NCBI RefSeq assembly: GCF_003289965.1
Contig: NZ_QMBQ01000005.1
Span: forward strand, 248,001 to 312,000
Length of the DNA stretch: 64,000 nucleotides
Direction: 5' to 3'
Source: Mesorhizobium atlanticum
GTDB lineage: Bacteria; Pseudomonadota; Alphaproteobacteria; Rhizobiales; Rhizobiaceae
A program made the translations under genes and the position numbers. Under the pieces are notes generated by a model. The model had not been told where the DNA came from. It saw only the letters and a list, made by a program, of their open reading frames with translations, and ran no database searches. Below, piece by piece: positions 8,284-16,065 of the stretch. Within the stretch, counting starts at the first letter, position 1; each line of letters begins with the position of its first letter.

Positions 8284-8584
8284 TCAGGCCGCCTGCATCT
8301 GTTCGATAGAGTCGATCTCGGCCTTCTTTGCCTCGCCTTCCACCACAAGGTCGTAGCTCGCCTGCATGTTCATCCAAAACCGCGGCGTCGTGCCAAAGAA
8401 CTTGGCCAGGCGGAGTGCCGTGTCCGGCGTTACCGGCGTGGCTTCGCCCACCAGGCGCTCAAAGCGCGTGCGGGGAACATGCAGCTTCTTGGCCAACGTT
8501 GTATGGTTTCAGTCCAAGAGGGACCAGATATTCCTCACGAAGGATTTCGCCCGGGTGAATTGGCAAGAAGATGTTGGCAGCCAT
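8284..8584 (-). pseudogene. HigA/VapI-type antitoxin (XRE, Arg addiction-module antidote), frameshifted
   Basis: The gene is split by one base. The first frame gives MAANIFLPIHPGEILREEYL... up to '...LGLKPYN'. After a +1 shift near 8496-8505 the second frame gives 'LAKKLHVPRTRFERLVGEAT', then 'TALRLAKFFGTTPRFWMNMQ' and 'SYDLVVEGEAKKAEIDSIEQ'. Joined, the two parts are a full-length HigA family protein of about 100 residues with an intact helix-turn-helix. The start at 8584 follows an AAGGGA site. No higB-like toxin is visible in the 210 bp upstream or downstream, so it is an orphan, now probably non-functional unless the shift is a sequencing error. Confidence 0.75.
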
Positions 8585-8795
8585 CTTCATTTCCCTTCTG
8601 GTTGCGGGCACATGCCATGACTTCGATAGACGTCCAGCTCGTCTCCAACCGTGACTGCGGGTCACGTCGTTCGATAGCGTCTTTCAAGCTTCTTTGCACT
8701 CGAAGCGACCCAATTGAGCTGCCATTCCCGCCGAGTAATCGCGCGGTAACCGGCGATCTCCTAGATTGCATGTCGAAAGCCGGCAGGGGAGCCGC

Positions 8796-9746
8796 GTGAC
8801 GATCGAAAATGCCGCCTTCGAGGGCTATCGCCGCTCGCCGAACGAAAAGACCACTTTGCTGCGCCTGTCCTTCGGGTCGGCGATCGTCATCGCCTTCTGG
8901 ATGGCGATGACGGCCCTCGTGCTGTTTGCCGGCACTTATGTCTACATCGTCTGGCACCTGCCCGGTCCATCGACTGGGCAGTACATGCAGGATTTCCTGG
9001 CCTCGCCGGTCGGAATCCTGAGCGCCCTGACCTCCTTTGCCGGCATCTGGACCGGCCTGTGGGTGGCGATGCGCTTCGTTCACGGCGAGCCGCTATCTGC
9101 GCTGTTCGGCGCCAGCCGCCGCATCGCCCGCGGCGATTTCCTCAAGGGCCTGATCGCTGTCCTGATCACCTCGCTGTTTTCCGAGGTGCTGCTCTATTGG
9201 ATGCAGCCCGAGATCGCGCGCGGACCGATCGCTTTTTCGTCCTGGCTGCTCTTCCTCATCCCGATCGTGCTGCTCGCTTTCCTCCAGACCTCGTCGGAAG
9301 AAATGCTGTTTCGCGGCTACCTGCTGCGCGGGCTTGCCTATCGCTTCAAAAGCCCGTGGATATGGGCGCTGCTGCCGGGCCTGCTCTTCACCTCGCTGCA
9401 CTGGAACTCGGCCTCGACGCTTGCGATCAATGCCTGCGTGCTGGTGTCGATCGGCGCCTTCGCCCTGCTGCTCACCCTGCTGGTCCATGTCACCGGCAAT
9501 CTCGGCGCCGGTTTCGGCGCCCATCTCGGCAACAACCTGACCGGCTTCCTGCTGATCTCGCACCAGGAAGGCTATAACGGCTTTGCCTTGCTCAACGCCA
9601 AGCCGCTCGAAGGCCCCGGCTGGACGAACTGGGACGCCGTGCTCATCGCCGCCATCGGCATCGTCAGCACGCTTTTGACCATGCTTTTGCTTTTGCACCG
9701 GCGCTCGCCGCTGCGGGTGGGCACGAGTAGGCAAAGCCCACGGTGA
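8796..9746 (+). CDS. CPBP family intramembrane metalloprotease (CAAX protease-like)
   Basis: 316-residue polytopic membrane protein. All three ABI/CPBP motifs are present: 'SSEEMLFRGYLLRGL' (EExxxR), 'LLFTSLHW' (FxxxH) and 'GAHLGNN' (HxxxN), with hydrophobic segments spread through the chain. Related proteins process prenylated proteins or bacteriocins; the target here is unknown. The GTG start at 8796 is preferred because AGGGGAG lies 7 bases upstream; a TTG at 8766 in the same frame has no such site. Confidence 0.85.
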   Translation: MTIENAAFEGYRRSPNEKTTLLRLSFGSAIVIAFWMAMTALVLFAGTYVYIVWHLPGPSTGQYMQDFLASPVGILSALTSFAGIWTGLWVAMRFVHGEPLSALFGASRRIARGDFLKGLIAVLITSLFSEVLLYWMQPEIARGPIAFSSWLLFLIPIVLLAFLQTSSEEMLFRGYLLRGLAYRFKSPWIWALLPGLLFTSLHWNSASTLAINACVLVSIGAFALLLTLLVHVTGNLGAGFGAHLGNNLTGFLLISHQEGYNGFALLNAKPLEGPGWTNWDAVLIAAIGIVSTLLTMLLLLHRRSPLRVGTSRQSPR

Positions 9747-9783
9747 AAGGCGTTTTGGTTCGGATTTTGAGCTTGTCTCTTTG

Positions 9784-9832
9784 ATGCATGTCGTTGCCGC
9801 AAAACCGCTGCGCACTTTTGCGCGACATGCAT
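9784..9832. repeat. palindromic repeat, CATGC family, copy A
   Basis: Ends ATGCATGTCG (9784-9793) and CGACATGCAT (9823-9832) are perfect complements. The interior is 'CAAAACCGCTGCGCACTTTTG'-like and self-complementary in part. Copies of the same design lie at 12015-12063 and 32424-32470. Confidence 0.75.
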
Positions 9833-9837
9833 TAGCC

Positions 9838-9866
9838 TTGACTCCGCGGCCGTTTTCCTGTCTAGA
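9838..9866 (+). promoter_or_regulatory. candidate promoter for a small transcript
   Basis: CTTGACT (-35 core TTGACT at 9838-9843), then a 17-bp spacer, then TCTAGA at 9861-9866. The -35 fits the alphaproteobacterial CTTGAC preference and the spacing is ideal; the -10 is weak. It precedes the three-hairpin segment ending at 9997. Confidence 0.4.
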
Positions 9867-9872
9867 GCCGCT

Positions 9873-9997
9873 GAATTTCCGCGACGAGTTTTCTTTCGCG
9901 AAAGCCGACCAGGACGCCGAAGCCTCTTCGAGGCAAGTGCTGTAAAGAGATCCTGGAGGCCAACACCCGGCAGCGCGATGCGCCCCCGGGTGCTTTT
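9873..9997 (+). ncRNA. candidate small RNA upstream of ffh
   Basis: About 125 nt that can fold into three successive hairpins: CTTTCG/CGAAAG (9893-9904), GCCTC-TTC-GAGGC (9922-9934), and a terminal stem CACCCGG...CCGGGTG (9964-9992) that encloses an inner GCGC-GAT-GCGC and is followed by CTTTTT. This is the architecture of an independent rhizobial sRNA with an intrinsic terminator. It is not the SRP RNA, because the conserved GGAA/AGCAG core is absent. An alternative is an attenuator in the ffh leader. No coding frame of note lies in 9747-10078. Confidence 0.45.
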
Positions 9998-10078
9998 TGG
10001 CTTTGCGCTTTTGCTTGGCGATCCGGCGCGAACGCACTACCTCTCGGTTCGACCCCGAACCGAGATCAAGGACCGCAG

Positions 10079-11677
10079 ATGTTTGAATCCCTCCAGGAGC
10101 GTCTTGGCTCCATCCTGAACGGCCTGACCGGTCGCGGCGCGTTGTCCGAGGCGGATGTCTCGGCGGCGCTGCGCGAGGTGCGCCGTGCGCTGCTCGAGGC
10201 CGACGTCGCGTTGGAAGTGGTGCGCTCCTTCACCGACAAGGTGCGCGAGAAGGCGGTCGGCGCCGCGGTGCTGAAGTCGATCAAGCCCGGGCAGATGGTC
10301 GTCAAGATCGTCCATGACGAGCTGGTCGACATGCTGGGCGCCGAGGGCGTCGCCATCGACCTCAATGCGCCGGCGCCCGTCGTCGTCATGATGGTCGGCC
10401 TGCAGGGCTCCGGCAAGACCACGACCTCGGCCAAGATCGCCAAGCGGCTGACCGAGCGCCAGAACAAGAAGGTCCTGATGGCCTCGCTCGACACGCGGCG
10501 GCCCGCAGCACAAGAGCAGCTGCGCCAGCTCGGTGAGCAGACCAAAGTCGCGACGCTGCCGATCATCGCCGGCCAGAGCCCGGTCGACATCGCCAGGCGC
10601 GCCGTGCAGGCGGCCAAGCTTGGCGGCCATGACGTCGTCATCCTCGACACCGCCGGCCGCACCCATATCGACGAGCCGCTGATGGTCGAGATGGCCGACA
10701 TCAAGAAGGTGTCGAACCCGCACGAGATCCTGCTGGTCGCGGACTCGCTGACAGGCCAGGACGCCGTCAACCTGGCGAAGAGCTTCGACGAACGCGTCGG
10801 CATCACCGGCCTCGTGCTCACCCGCATGGACGGCGACGGCCGCGGCGGCGCCGCGCTCTCGATGCGTGCCGTCACCGGCAAGCCGATCAAGCTTATCGGC
10901 ACCGGCGAGAAGATGGACGGGCTGGAGGAATTCCACCCCAAGCGCATCGCCGACCGCATCCTCGGCATGGGCGACATCGTTTCGCTCGTCGAGAAGGCCG
11001 CCGAGACCATCGACGCCGAGCAGGCGGCGGCGATGGCCAAGAAGATGCAGTCGGGCAAGTTCGACCTGAACGACCTTGCCGCGCAGCTTCAGCAGATGTC
11101 GAAGATGGGCGGCATGGGCGGCATCATGGGCATGATGCCCGGCATGGGCAAGATGAAGGACCAGCTCGCCGCCGCCGGCTTCGACGACAAGATGTTCGGT
11201 CGCCAGCTCGCCATCATCTCCTCGATGACCAAGGCCGAGCGCGCCAACCCCGATATCCTCAAGCACTCGCGCAAGAAGCGCATCGCCGCCGGCTCCGGCA
11301 CCGACGCGGCCGAGATCAACAAGCTGCTCAAGATGCATCGCGGCATGGCCGACATGATGAAGGCCATGGGCGGCAAGGGCAAAGGCGGCGGCCTGATGCG
11401 CGGCATGATGGGCGGCCTTGCCTCGAAGATGGGCCTTGGCGGCATGATGCCCGGCGGTATTGGCGGGATGCCGGACCTTTCCAAGATGGATCCCAAGCAG
11501 CTCGAAGCCTTGCAGAAACAGGCGCAGGCCGCCGGCCTCGGCAAGGGCCTGCCGGGCGGATTGCCCGGTGGACTTCCCGGTGGCGGCGGGCTGCCGGGCC
11601 TGCCCGGCGGCATGAAGCTTCCGGGTCTCCCCGGCCTGGGCGGTGGCGGCCTGCCCGGCCTTGGCAAGAAGAAGTGA
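10079..11677 (+). CDS. ffh: signal recognition particle protein Ffh (SRP54)
   Basis: GTPase subunit of the signal recognition particle; it binds 4.5S RNA and signal peptides and delivers ribosomes to FtsY. The N domain is followed by the G domain motifs 'GLQGSGKTTTSAK' (P-loop, about residue 105), 'DTRRPAAQEQL', 'DTAGRTHID' and 'TRMDGDGRGGAAL'. The methionine-rich M domain begins near residue 300 ('MGGMGGIMGMMPGMGK'). At 532 residues it is longer than E. coli Ffh (453): the C-terminus carries an extra Gly/Leu/Pro/Met-rich tail (about residues 440-532) with GGLPGG-type repeats. The chorismate mutase gene starts 7 bp after its stop, suggesting co-transcription. Confidence 0.96.
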   Translation: MFESLQERLGSILNGLTGRGALSEADVSAALREVRRALLEADVALEVVRSFTDKVREKAVGAAVLKSIKPGQMVVKIVHDELVDMLGAEGVAIDLNAPAPVVVMMVGLQGSGKTTTSAKIAKRLTERQNKKVLMASLDTRRPAAQEQLRQLGEQTKVATLPIIAGQSPVDIARRAVQAAKLGGHDVVILDTAGRTHIDEPLMVEMADIKKVSNPHEILLVADSLTGQDAVNLAKSFDERVGITGLVLTRMDGDGRGGAALSMRAVTGKPIKLIGTGEKMDGLEEFHPKRIADRILGMGDIVSLVEKAAETIDAEQAAAMAKKMQSGKFDLNDLAAQLQQMSKMGGMGGIMGMMPGMGKMKDQLAAAGFDDKMFGRQLAIISSMTKAERANPDILKHSRKKRIAAGSGTDAAEINKLLKMHRGMADMMKAMGGKGKGGGLMRGMMGGLASKMGLGGMMPGGIGGMPDLSKMDPKQLEALQKQAQAAGLGKGLPGGLPGGLPGGGGLPGLPGGMKLPGLPGLGGGGLPGLGKKK

Positions 11678-11684
11678 GGGAGCG

Positions 11685-12011
11685 ATGAACGAGGAGAAAG
11701 ACATGGCCGATGCACGCGCCATTCTTGCTGGCTACCGCGCTTCGATCGACAACATCGACGCCGCCCTCATCCATATGCTGGCCGAGCGCTTCCGCTGCAC
11801 CAAGGCGGTCGGCGTGCTGAAGGCCGAGCATGGCCTGCCGCCCGCCGATCCGGCGCGCGAGCAGCAGCAGATCGCCCGCCTTCGCCAGCTGGCGAAGGAA
11901 GCGCATCTCGACCCCGATTTCGCGGAGAAGTTCCTGAACTTCGTCGTCCGCGAGGTCATCCGCCACCACGAACAGATCGCCGCCAACAACGGCGTGACGA
12001 AAACCGGCTAA
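11685..12011 (+). CDS. chorismate mutase (AroQ class)
   Basis: Small all-helical chorismate mutase, 108 residues, converting chorismate to prephenate for Phe/Tyr synthesis. Visible family features are 'YRASIDNIDAALIHMLAERF', 'CTKAVGVLKAEHGLPPADPA' and 'REQQQIARLRQLAKEAHLDP', followed by 'FAEKFLNFVVREVIRHHEQI', which carry the expected Arg/Lys/Glu active-site pattern. The start at 11685 has GAGGGAG 4 bases upstream; an internal ATG at 11703 is possible. It sits between ffh and rpsP in one direction. Confidence 0.88.
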   Translation: MNEEKDMADARAILAGYRASIDNIDAALIHMLAERFRCTKAVGVLKAEHGLPPADPAREQQQIARLRQLAKEAHLDPDFAEKFLNFVVREVIRHHEQIAANNGVTKTG

Positions 12012-12014
12012 CCG

Positions 12015-12063
12015 GTGCATGCCGCCCAAAAGTGCTTAGCGGTTTTGGGATAACGGCATGCAC
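12015..12063. repeat. palindromic repeat, CATGC family, copy B
   Basis: GTGCATGCCG (12015-12024) and CGGCATGCAC (12054-12063) are perfect complements. The interior 'CCCAAAAGTGCTTAGCGG' then 'TTTTGGGA' extends the stem. It lies between the chorismate mutase stop and rpsP, about 60 bp before the rpsP start. Confidence 0.75.
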
Positions 12064-12121
12064 GAACAATAAAGACAGCCGCAACCACATCAAACGAAAT
12101 CAGAGCTTTTAGGAGATAAGA

Positions 12122-12523
12122 ATGGCACTGAAAATCAGACTGGCCCGTGCGGGTTCGAAGAAGCGTCCTTACTACCACGTCGTCGTTGCCGACGCCCGTT
12201 CGCCGCGCGACGGCCGTTTCATTGAGTCGCTGGGCTCGTGGAACCCGCTGCTGCCGAAGGACGGCGAGCGCGTCAAGGTCGACGCCGACCGCGTCAAGCA
12301 CTGGCTGTCGCACGGCGCTCAGCCGACCGACCGCGTGCTGCGCTTCCTCGACGAGGCCGGCATCGCCAAGCGCGAAGCCCGTTCGAACCCGAACAAGGCC
12401 CTGCCCGGCAAGAAGGCGCAGGAACGCGCCGCGCTGCTGAAGAAGGCCCAGGAAGACGCCGCTGCTGCTGCTGCCGCGGCGACCGCCGCTCCGGCCGAGG
12501 CCGAAGCCGCCAGCGCCGAGTAA
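12122..12523 (+). CDS. rpsP: 30S ribosomal protein S16
   Basis: Small-subunit protein needed for 30S assembly. The N-terminal 'LKIRLARAGSKKRPYYHVVV' and 'ADARSPRDGRFIESLGSWNP' are invariant family blocks. At 133 residues it carries the Ala/Glu-rich C-terminal tail ('EDAAAAAAAATAAPAEAEAA') seen in alphaproteobacterial S16. GGAGAT lies just upstream of the ATG. A perfect terminator stem follows at 12565, so no rimM-trmD-rplS genes follow here. Confidence 0.97.
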   Translation: MALKIRLARAGSKKRPYYHVVVADARSPRDGRFIESLGSWNPLLPKDGERVKVDADRVKHWLSHGAQPTDRVLRFLDEAGIAKREARSNPNKALPGKKAQERAALLKKAQEDAAAAAAAATAAPAEAEAASAE

Positions 12524-12524
12524 T

Positions 12525-12562
12525 CATGGCGCCGTTTCCCTGAAACGGTGAAACGCTCTACG
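12525..12562. repeat. half copy of the AATTCC-family repeat
   Basis: CCGTTTCC-CTGAAACGG followed by 'TGAAACGCTCTA' matches the right-hand half of the element at 639-739. It directly follows the rpsP stop. Confidence 0.55.
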
Positions 12563-12564
12563 AG

Positions 12565-12593
12565 AACGGCGGGCATATGCCCGCCGTTTTTCT
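12565..12593 (+). terminator. intrinsic terminator of rpsP
   Basis: A perfect palindrome begins AACGGCGGGCAT and continues with its exact complement, and is followed by TTTC. It is about 40 bp after the rpsP stop. Confidence 0.85.
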
Positions 12594-12610
12594 TTGCCGG
12601 CTTTGCAGCC

Positions 12611-12874
12611 TCAATAGCCCGACGGGCAGCGCGCCACATAGACGCGACCGTAACGGTCTCGATAACGGCACTGGCCGGCCTCGCTGGCATGGCCGATCAA
12701 CGCACCGGCGACCGCGCCGACCGCGCCGCCGACCACCGCGCCCTGCACCGGGTTGTTGGCAACGGCTGCGCCGACCGCCGCGCCGCCCAGGCCGCCGATC
12801 GCCGCGCCCTTTTCCGTCTGCGAGCAGGCGCCCAGGGCCATCGTCAGCACCAGAATGGTAATTGCTTTCTTCAT
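12611..12874 (-). CDS. glycine-zipper lipoprotein (SmpA/OmpA-like 2TM family)
   Basis: 87-residue predicted lipoprotein. MKKAITILVLTMALGAC shows a good lipobox (LGAC, Cys17). Next comes a double glycine-zipper: 'GAAIGGLGGAAVGAAVANNP' and 'GAVVGGAVGAVAGALIGHAS'. The C-terminal 'QCRYRDRYGRVYVARCPSGY' has two Cys. The start at 12874 is preceded by GAGAGGAA. Similar short proteins occur widely in rhizobia as envelope proteins of unknown role. Convergent with rpsP. Confidence 0.8.
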   Translation of the reverse strand: MKKAITILVLTMALGACSQTEKGAAIGGLGGAAVGAAVANNPVQGAVVGGAVGAVAGALIGHASEAGQCRYRDRYGRVYVARCPSGY

Positions 12875-13021
12875 TGCTGTTCCTCTCTCAAGCGCCGTCC
12901 TCGCCGCCATGGCCTAAACTCATGAACAGCTAAATTGATCCCGGCGATGGTGAAGATTGGCCGGCTACGTGCCGGCCGCATCTACGGAACCAAGTACCAA
13001 GCTGTTGAAATCTTGTGGCTT

Positions 13022-13549
13022 TCACCGCTCGGCAAGACGTCTCAGATTGTCGAGCCCGGCCTCGAAATCCTTGCCGATGAGGTTGTCGAAATCCATGAAC
13101 AAGCCCATCAGCTTGGCGATGAGGGGCCTCGCGCCGCGCATGGCCCAGGTGACCGTCGTGGCGTCGCCGGACGGCGAGAGCGAGAAGTCGACAATGTTGT
13201 TGGCCCGGAACGGCTTTTCGAAGTCTAGCTTGAGCGACACCTGCGAGAACGGTACCGAAGCGGTGATCTCCATGCGGCCCTTTCCGGCCTTGGAATTGCC
13301 TTCCCAGGCATAGGCGGCGCCAATGCCGCTGTCGGTGCCGGACAGCGTGCGCCGCATCGCAGGGTCGAGCTTTTCGAAGGGCGACCATTCCGGCCAGCGC
13401 CGGAAATCGTTGATCAGCGGAAAGATCGCCTCGGCCGGCGCCTTGATGCTGGCCGAGCGGCTGACGACGAAATCGTTCGGCCGCGTCGCGGCATAGATCA
13501 GCACGGCGGCGATGATGACGACGAAGATGATGAGAATGGTGGTGAGCAC
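13022..13549 (-). CDS. SRPBCC family (polyketide cyclase-like) membrane-anchored protein
   Basis: 175 residues: an N-terminal membrane anchor ('TILIIFVVIIAAVLIYAATR') followed by a START/SRPBCC fold starting 'VVSRSASIKAPAEAIFPLIN' and 'DFRRWPEWSPFEKLDPAMRR', with the C-terminal amphipathic helix 'LMGLFMDFDNLIGKDFEAGL'. Such domains bind hydrophobic ligands; no ligand can be named. It starts 12 bp after the DoxX gene ends, so the two are likely one operon. Confidence 0.85.
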   Translation of the reverse strand: MLTTILIIFVVIIAAVLIYAATRPNDFVVSRSASIKAPAEAIFPLINDFRRWPEWSPFEKLDPAMRRTLSGTDSGIGAAYAWEGNSKAGKGRMEITASVPFSQVSLKLDFEKPFRANNIVDFSLSPSGDATTVTWAMRGARPLIAKLMGLFMDFDNLIGKDFEAGLDNLRRLAER

Positions 13550-13561
13550 TATCGTCTCCTC

Positions 13562-13972
13562 CTATCGGCTGAACGGGATCAGCGCGCGCACCCTCGGGTC
13601 GCGCAGATAAAGCCCGCCCCACAGGATGACGCCGAGATAGACGCCGAACAGCGTATGCGAGAACAGAGGGTTGCCGATCCGCACATGCGTCGAAATCGCG
13701 CCGCCCATATAGGCGGTGAGCAGGATGGCGCCGAGCACCGAGGTGCGCGGCAAGGCATAGAGCGCGGTCGAGATCAGCCCGATGACGCCGATCAGGCGCG
13801 CAGTGTTGGCGTCGCCCGGCCAGCCGAGCTGCGCCATCGTCTGGGTGACGATATCCAACGGCGGCAGCTTGATGGCGCCGTCGAAGATCATGAACAGGAC
13901 GACGACGGCGCTGAGCGCGCGCCCGGTCCACAAGGCGCCGTTCGAGACAGGCACGGCTTCGGAAATGCTCAT
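13562..13972 (-). CDS. DoxX family membrane protein
   Basis: 136-residue four-helix membrane protein of the DoxX/DoxX-like family ('VVVLFMIFDGAIKLPPLDIV', 'LGWPGDANTARLIGVIGLIS', 'TSVLGAILLTAYMGGAIS'). The start at 13972 follows an AAGGAGG site. A longer frame to 14134 has no ribosome site and is charged, so it was rejected. The biochemical role is not defined for this subgroup. It is translated ahead of the SRPBCC gene. Confidence 0.85.
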   Translation of the reverse strand: MSISEAVPVSNGALWTGRALSAVVVLFMIFDGAIKLPPLDIVTQTMAQLGWPGDANTARLIGVIGLISTALYALPRTSVLGAILLTAYMGGAISTHVRIGNPLFSHTLFGVYLGVILWGGLYLRDPRVRALIPFSR

Positions 13973-14130
13973 GGATGCTCCCTCCTTATGGTTCGATCCC
14001 TCTGCTGAGGTCGAGCCAAGGACGCGCCGTGGGGCCGCGATCCTACAGGGTCCGGATTCTTTTCGGCGCGGGCGCAGCTGTCTTTCGTCATCCTCGTGCT
14101 TGACCCAAGGATGACGAAGTTGCCTGCGCT

Positions 14131-15036
14131 TCACGAAAAATAGAACTTGTCGGCCGCGATCATCTTCGGCGGCGTCTCGTCCAGCGCCTCGAACACGGAG
14201 ATCTCGCAGACACGGCAGAGGCCGTCGAGCGCCAGGTCGTTGGCCTCGATGCCGAACGGATCTTCGAGCTCTTCCGACAGCGCGTCGAGGCCGAAGAAGG
14301 TGTAGGCGATCAGCGCCGTGAACAGCGGTGTCGCCCAGCCCGTGGTCGAGACCAGCCCGAACGGCAGAAGCAGGCAGACGACATAGGCCGTGCGGTGCAG
14401 CAGAAGCGTATAGGCGAAAGGCAGGGGCGTGCCGGCGATGCGCTCGCAGCCGGCCTGGATGGCGGCGATCGCGGCTAGCCTTTCGTCGAGGATGCGGAAA
14501 CCGATCGGATCGAGCGCGCCGGCTTCGCGCCGCGCATTGGCGCGCCGGCCCATGCGGCGGACCATGTCGTCCGCCGGGTTGGTGCGGGCGGCGGCCTTGT
14601 CGACCTCGTCGCCGATGAAGGCGCGCGCGTCCTTGATGCTGTCGATCCGTCGCAATTGCCCGCGCAGCAGATGGCAGAAGGCCAGCGCCTCCATCAACAG
14701 CGCGTGCTGCTCGGCGCGGTCAGCAATCAGGCTGGTGGTGGCGCGCGCCAGGTTGCGGATCTCGAAAACCAGCGCGCCCCAGAGCTTGCGCGCCTCCCAC
14801 CAGCGGTCGTAGGCAGCGTTGTTGCGGAACGACAGATAGATCGACAGAGTCACGCCGACGAGACCGAAAGGCGCGATGCTGAAGGCGCTGAGATCGAGCT
14901 GGAAGTGCCGCGCCAGGATCAGGATGACCGCCGAATAGATGGCGAAGCCAAGAATCTGCGGCAGGATGCGCGGCACCACCGAGCCGCGCATGATGAAGAA
15001 CAGCTGCAGGAATGTCGGGCGCGGGCGGACGATCAT
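14131..15036 (-). CDS. bestrophin family chloride-channel-like protein
   Basis: 301-residue member of the bacterial bestrophin (UPF0187) family, an oligomeric anion channel homologous to human BEST1. Family features: N-terminal 'RPTFLQLFFIMRGSVVPRIL', the first membrane segment 'GFAIYSAVILILARHF', 'LSIYLSFRNNAAYDRWWEAR', and the C-terminal acidic-Pro motif 'LSEELEDPFGIEANDLALDG'. The ion carried and physiological role are not known. Confidence 0.92.
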   Translation of the reverse strand: MIVRPRPTFLQLFFIMRGSVVPRILPQILGFAIYSAVILILARHFQLDLSAFSIAPFGLVGVTLSIYLSFRNNAAYDRWWEARKLWGALVFEIRNLARATTSLIADRAEQHALLMEALAFCHLLRGQLRRIDSIKDARAFIGDEVDKAAARTNPADDMVRRMGRRANARREAGALDPIGFRILDERLAAIAAIQAGCERIAGTPLPFAYTLLLHRTAYVVCLLLPFGLVSTTGWATPLFTALIAYTFFGLDALSEELEDPFGIEANDLALDGLCRVCEISVFEALDETPPKMIAADKFYFS

Positions 15037-15191
15037 CGGGTGAACCTTTACGAGCCGTTATGTCTCTACGGCGATAACGAACGCGCGGCTCAACCGCCAG
15101 CGACATCGCCGTGTCGTCCAGGCGCCGGACCGTTGACGTTTCGACCGGGACTGTCGAGAACGTCGCAGGGGCAAGGCGAAGGGAAGGAAAC

Positions 15192-15596
15192 ATGAGCGGC
15201 GAGACGGACCTGCAAAAGCTGCTGGCATCGATGACGCCGCGGCTTCACCCGGAAGTCCATGTCTTCGCGACCTTGCCTCCAGGCACGCTCTTGCCGGAAG
15301 GCGTGGAGCCGGCCATGCGCTTCATCGAGCGCGAAGGCACGACGCTGATCGTGACCGAGGACCGGGCGAAGGCCGCCGGCCTTGTCGGAACATTCCGCAG
15401 CCGGATGATCACGCTCGACATCCACTCCTCGCTGGAAGCCGTCGGCTTCCTCGCCACCATCACCACGCGGCTCGCGGCCGCCGGCATGGGCGTCAACCCC
15501 GTCTCGGCCTTCTATCACGACCATCTGTTCGTGCCGGCGGAGCGAGCGGAGGAGGCCATGGCGATATTGCGGCAGTTGGCGGAGAGCGGTGCCTGA
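15192..15596 (+). CDS. ACT-domain protein (DUF2241/ACT-type)
   Basis: 134-residue cytoplasmic protein with two ACT-like halves: residues about 1-65 ('LQKLLASMTPRLHPEVHVFA', 'GTTLIVTEDRAKAAGL') and 66-134 ('ITLDIHSSLEAVGFLATITT', 'GMGVNPVSAFYHDHLFVPAE'). ACT domains usually sense amino acids; a ligand is not evident. The start at 15192 follows GGGAAGGAAA. Confidence 0.85.
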   Translation: MSGETDLQKLLASMTPRLHPEVHVFATLPPGTLLPEGVEPAMRFIEREGTTLIVTEDRAKAAGLVGTFRSRMITLDIHSSLEAVGFLATITTRLAAAGMGVNPVSAFYHDHLFVPAERAEEAMAILRQLAESGA

Positions 15597-15737
15597 GCCA
15601 CGAGAAGATCGAAGAGCCGGCGCTACCCGTCCACCCTGCTACCTCCCACTGCGGAAAGGTCTCATGCCCGGCGACTGGCTTGATCTATCCTGGACGGCGA
15701 TCCTGAAGCCCAGCCCGTGGGCGCATTTTCATCGCTT

Positions 15738-15774
15738 TTGCGCAAATGCTGCCAATGCTGTATATTGCAGCAAT
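15738..15774 (+). promoter_or_regulatory. promoter and probable operator of the toxin-antitoxin pair
   Basis: TTGCGC (15738-15743), a 17-bp spacer, and TATATT (15761-15766) fit a sigma-70 promoter. An imperfect palindrome AATGCTG-TATATTG-CAGCAAT (15754-15774) covers the -10 box, where an autoregulating antitoxin would bind. GGAGG lies at 15786, before ATG 15796. Confidence 0.5.
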
Positions 15775-15795
15775 CAGCAGGAATTGGAGGTCGCT

Positions 15796-16065
15796 ATGCC
15801 CCGCTCAGGTGGTTCCTATTCGACGAGCGAGCTTTCCCGGAAGTCCGGCGACATTATCGCCGAGGCCCTGCGCCGTCCTGTGACGATTACCCAGCGCAAC
15901 AAACCGCGTCTGGTGCTTCTCAACATCGAGGATTACGCGCGGCTGGTGCGCCAGTCGGATAGCCGCTCTGCCGGTACGATCGAGACCATGTCTGACAGCC
16001 TCTTCGCCGATTTCGAGAGCGCCGTTGAAGCCTATGCGCAGGAGGATGAAACGGGGCGGACATGA
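15796..16065 (+). CDS. Phd/YefM-type antitoxin
   Basis: 89-residue antitoxin-like DNA-binding protein. 'SGGSYSTSELSRKSGDIIAE' and 'RRPVTITQRNKPRLVLLN' followed by 'IEDYARLV' are the Phd/YefM fold (AbrB-like dimer that autoregulates). The variable acidic C-terminus ('SLFADFESAVEAYAQEDETG') should contact the toxin. The GGAGG site fixes the start at 15796. Its last four bases overlap the start of the next gene (ATGA), implying translational coupling. Confidence 0.85.
   Translation: MPRSGGSYSTSELSRKSGDIIAEALRRPVTITQRNKPRLVLLNIEDYARLVRQSDSRSAGTIETMSDSLFADFESAVEAYAQEDETGRT

Noticed and set aside
9747..10078. Possible 4.5S/SRP RNA gene upstream of ffh
   Set aside because: The conserved GGAA/AGCAG core of bacterial SRP RNA is absent; the segment is better read as an sRNA candidate or leader.
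12524..12610. Expected rimM-trmD-rplS genes after rpsP
   Set aside because: Not present here; a terminator and a convergent lipoprotein gene follow instead. I cannot tell whether this is unusual for the group, so it is not reported as a finding.
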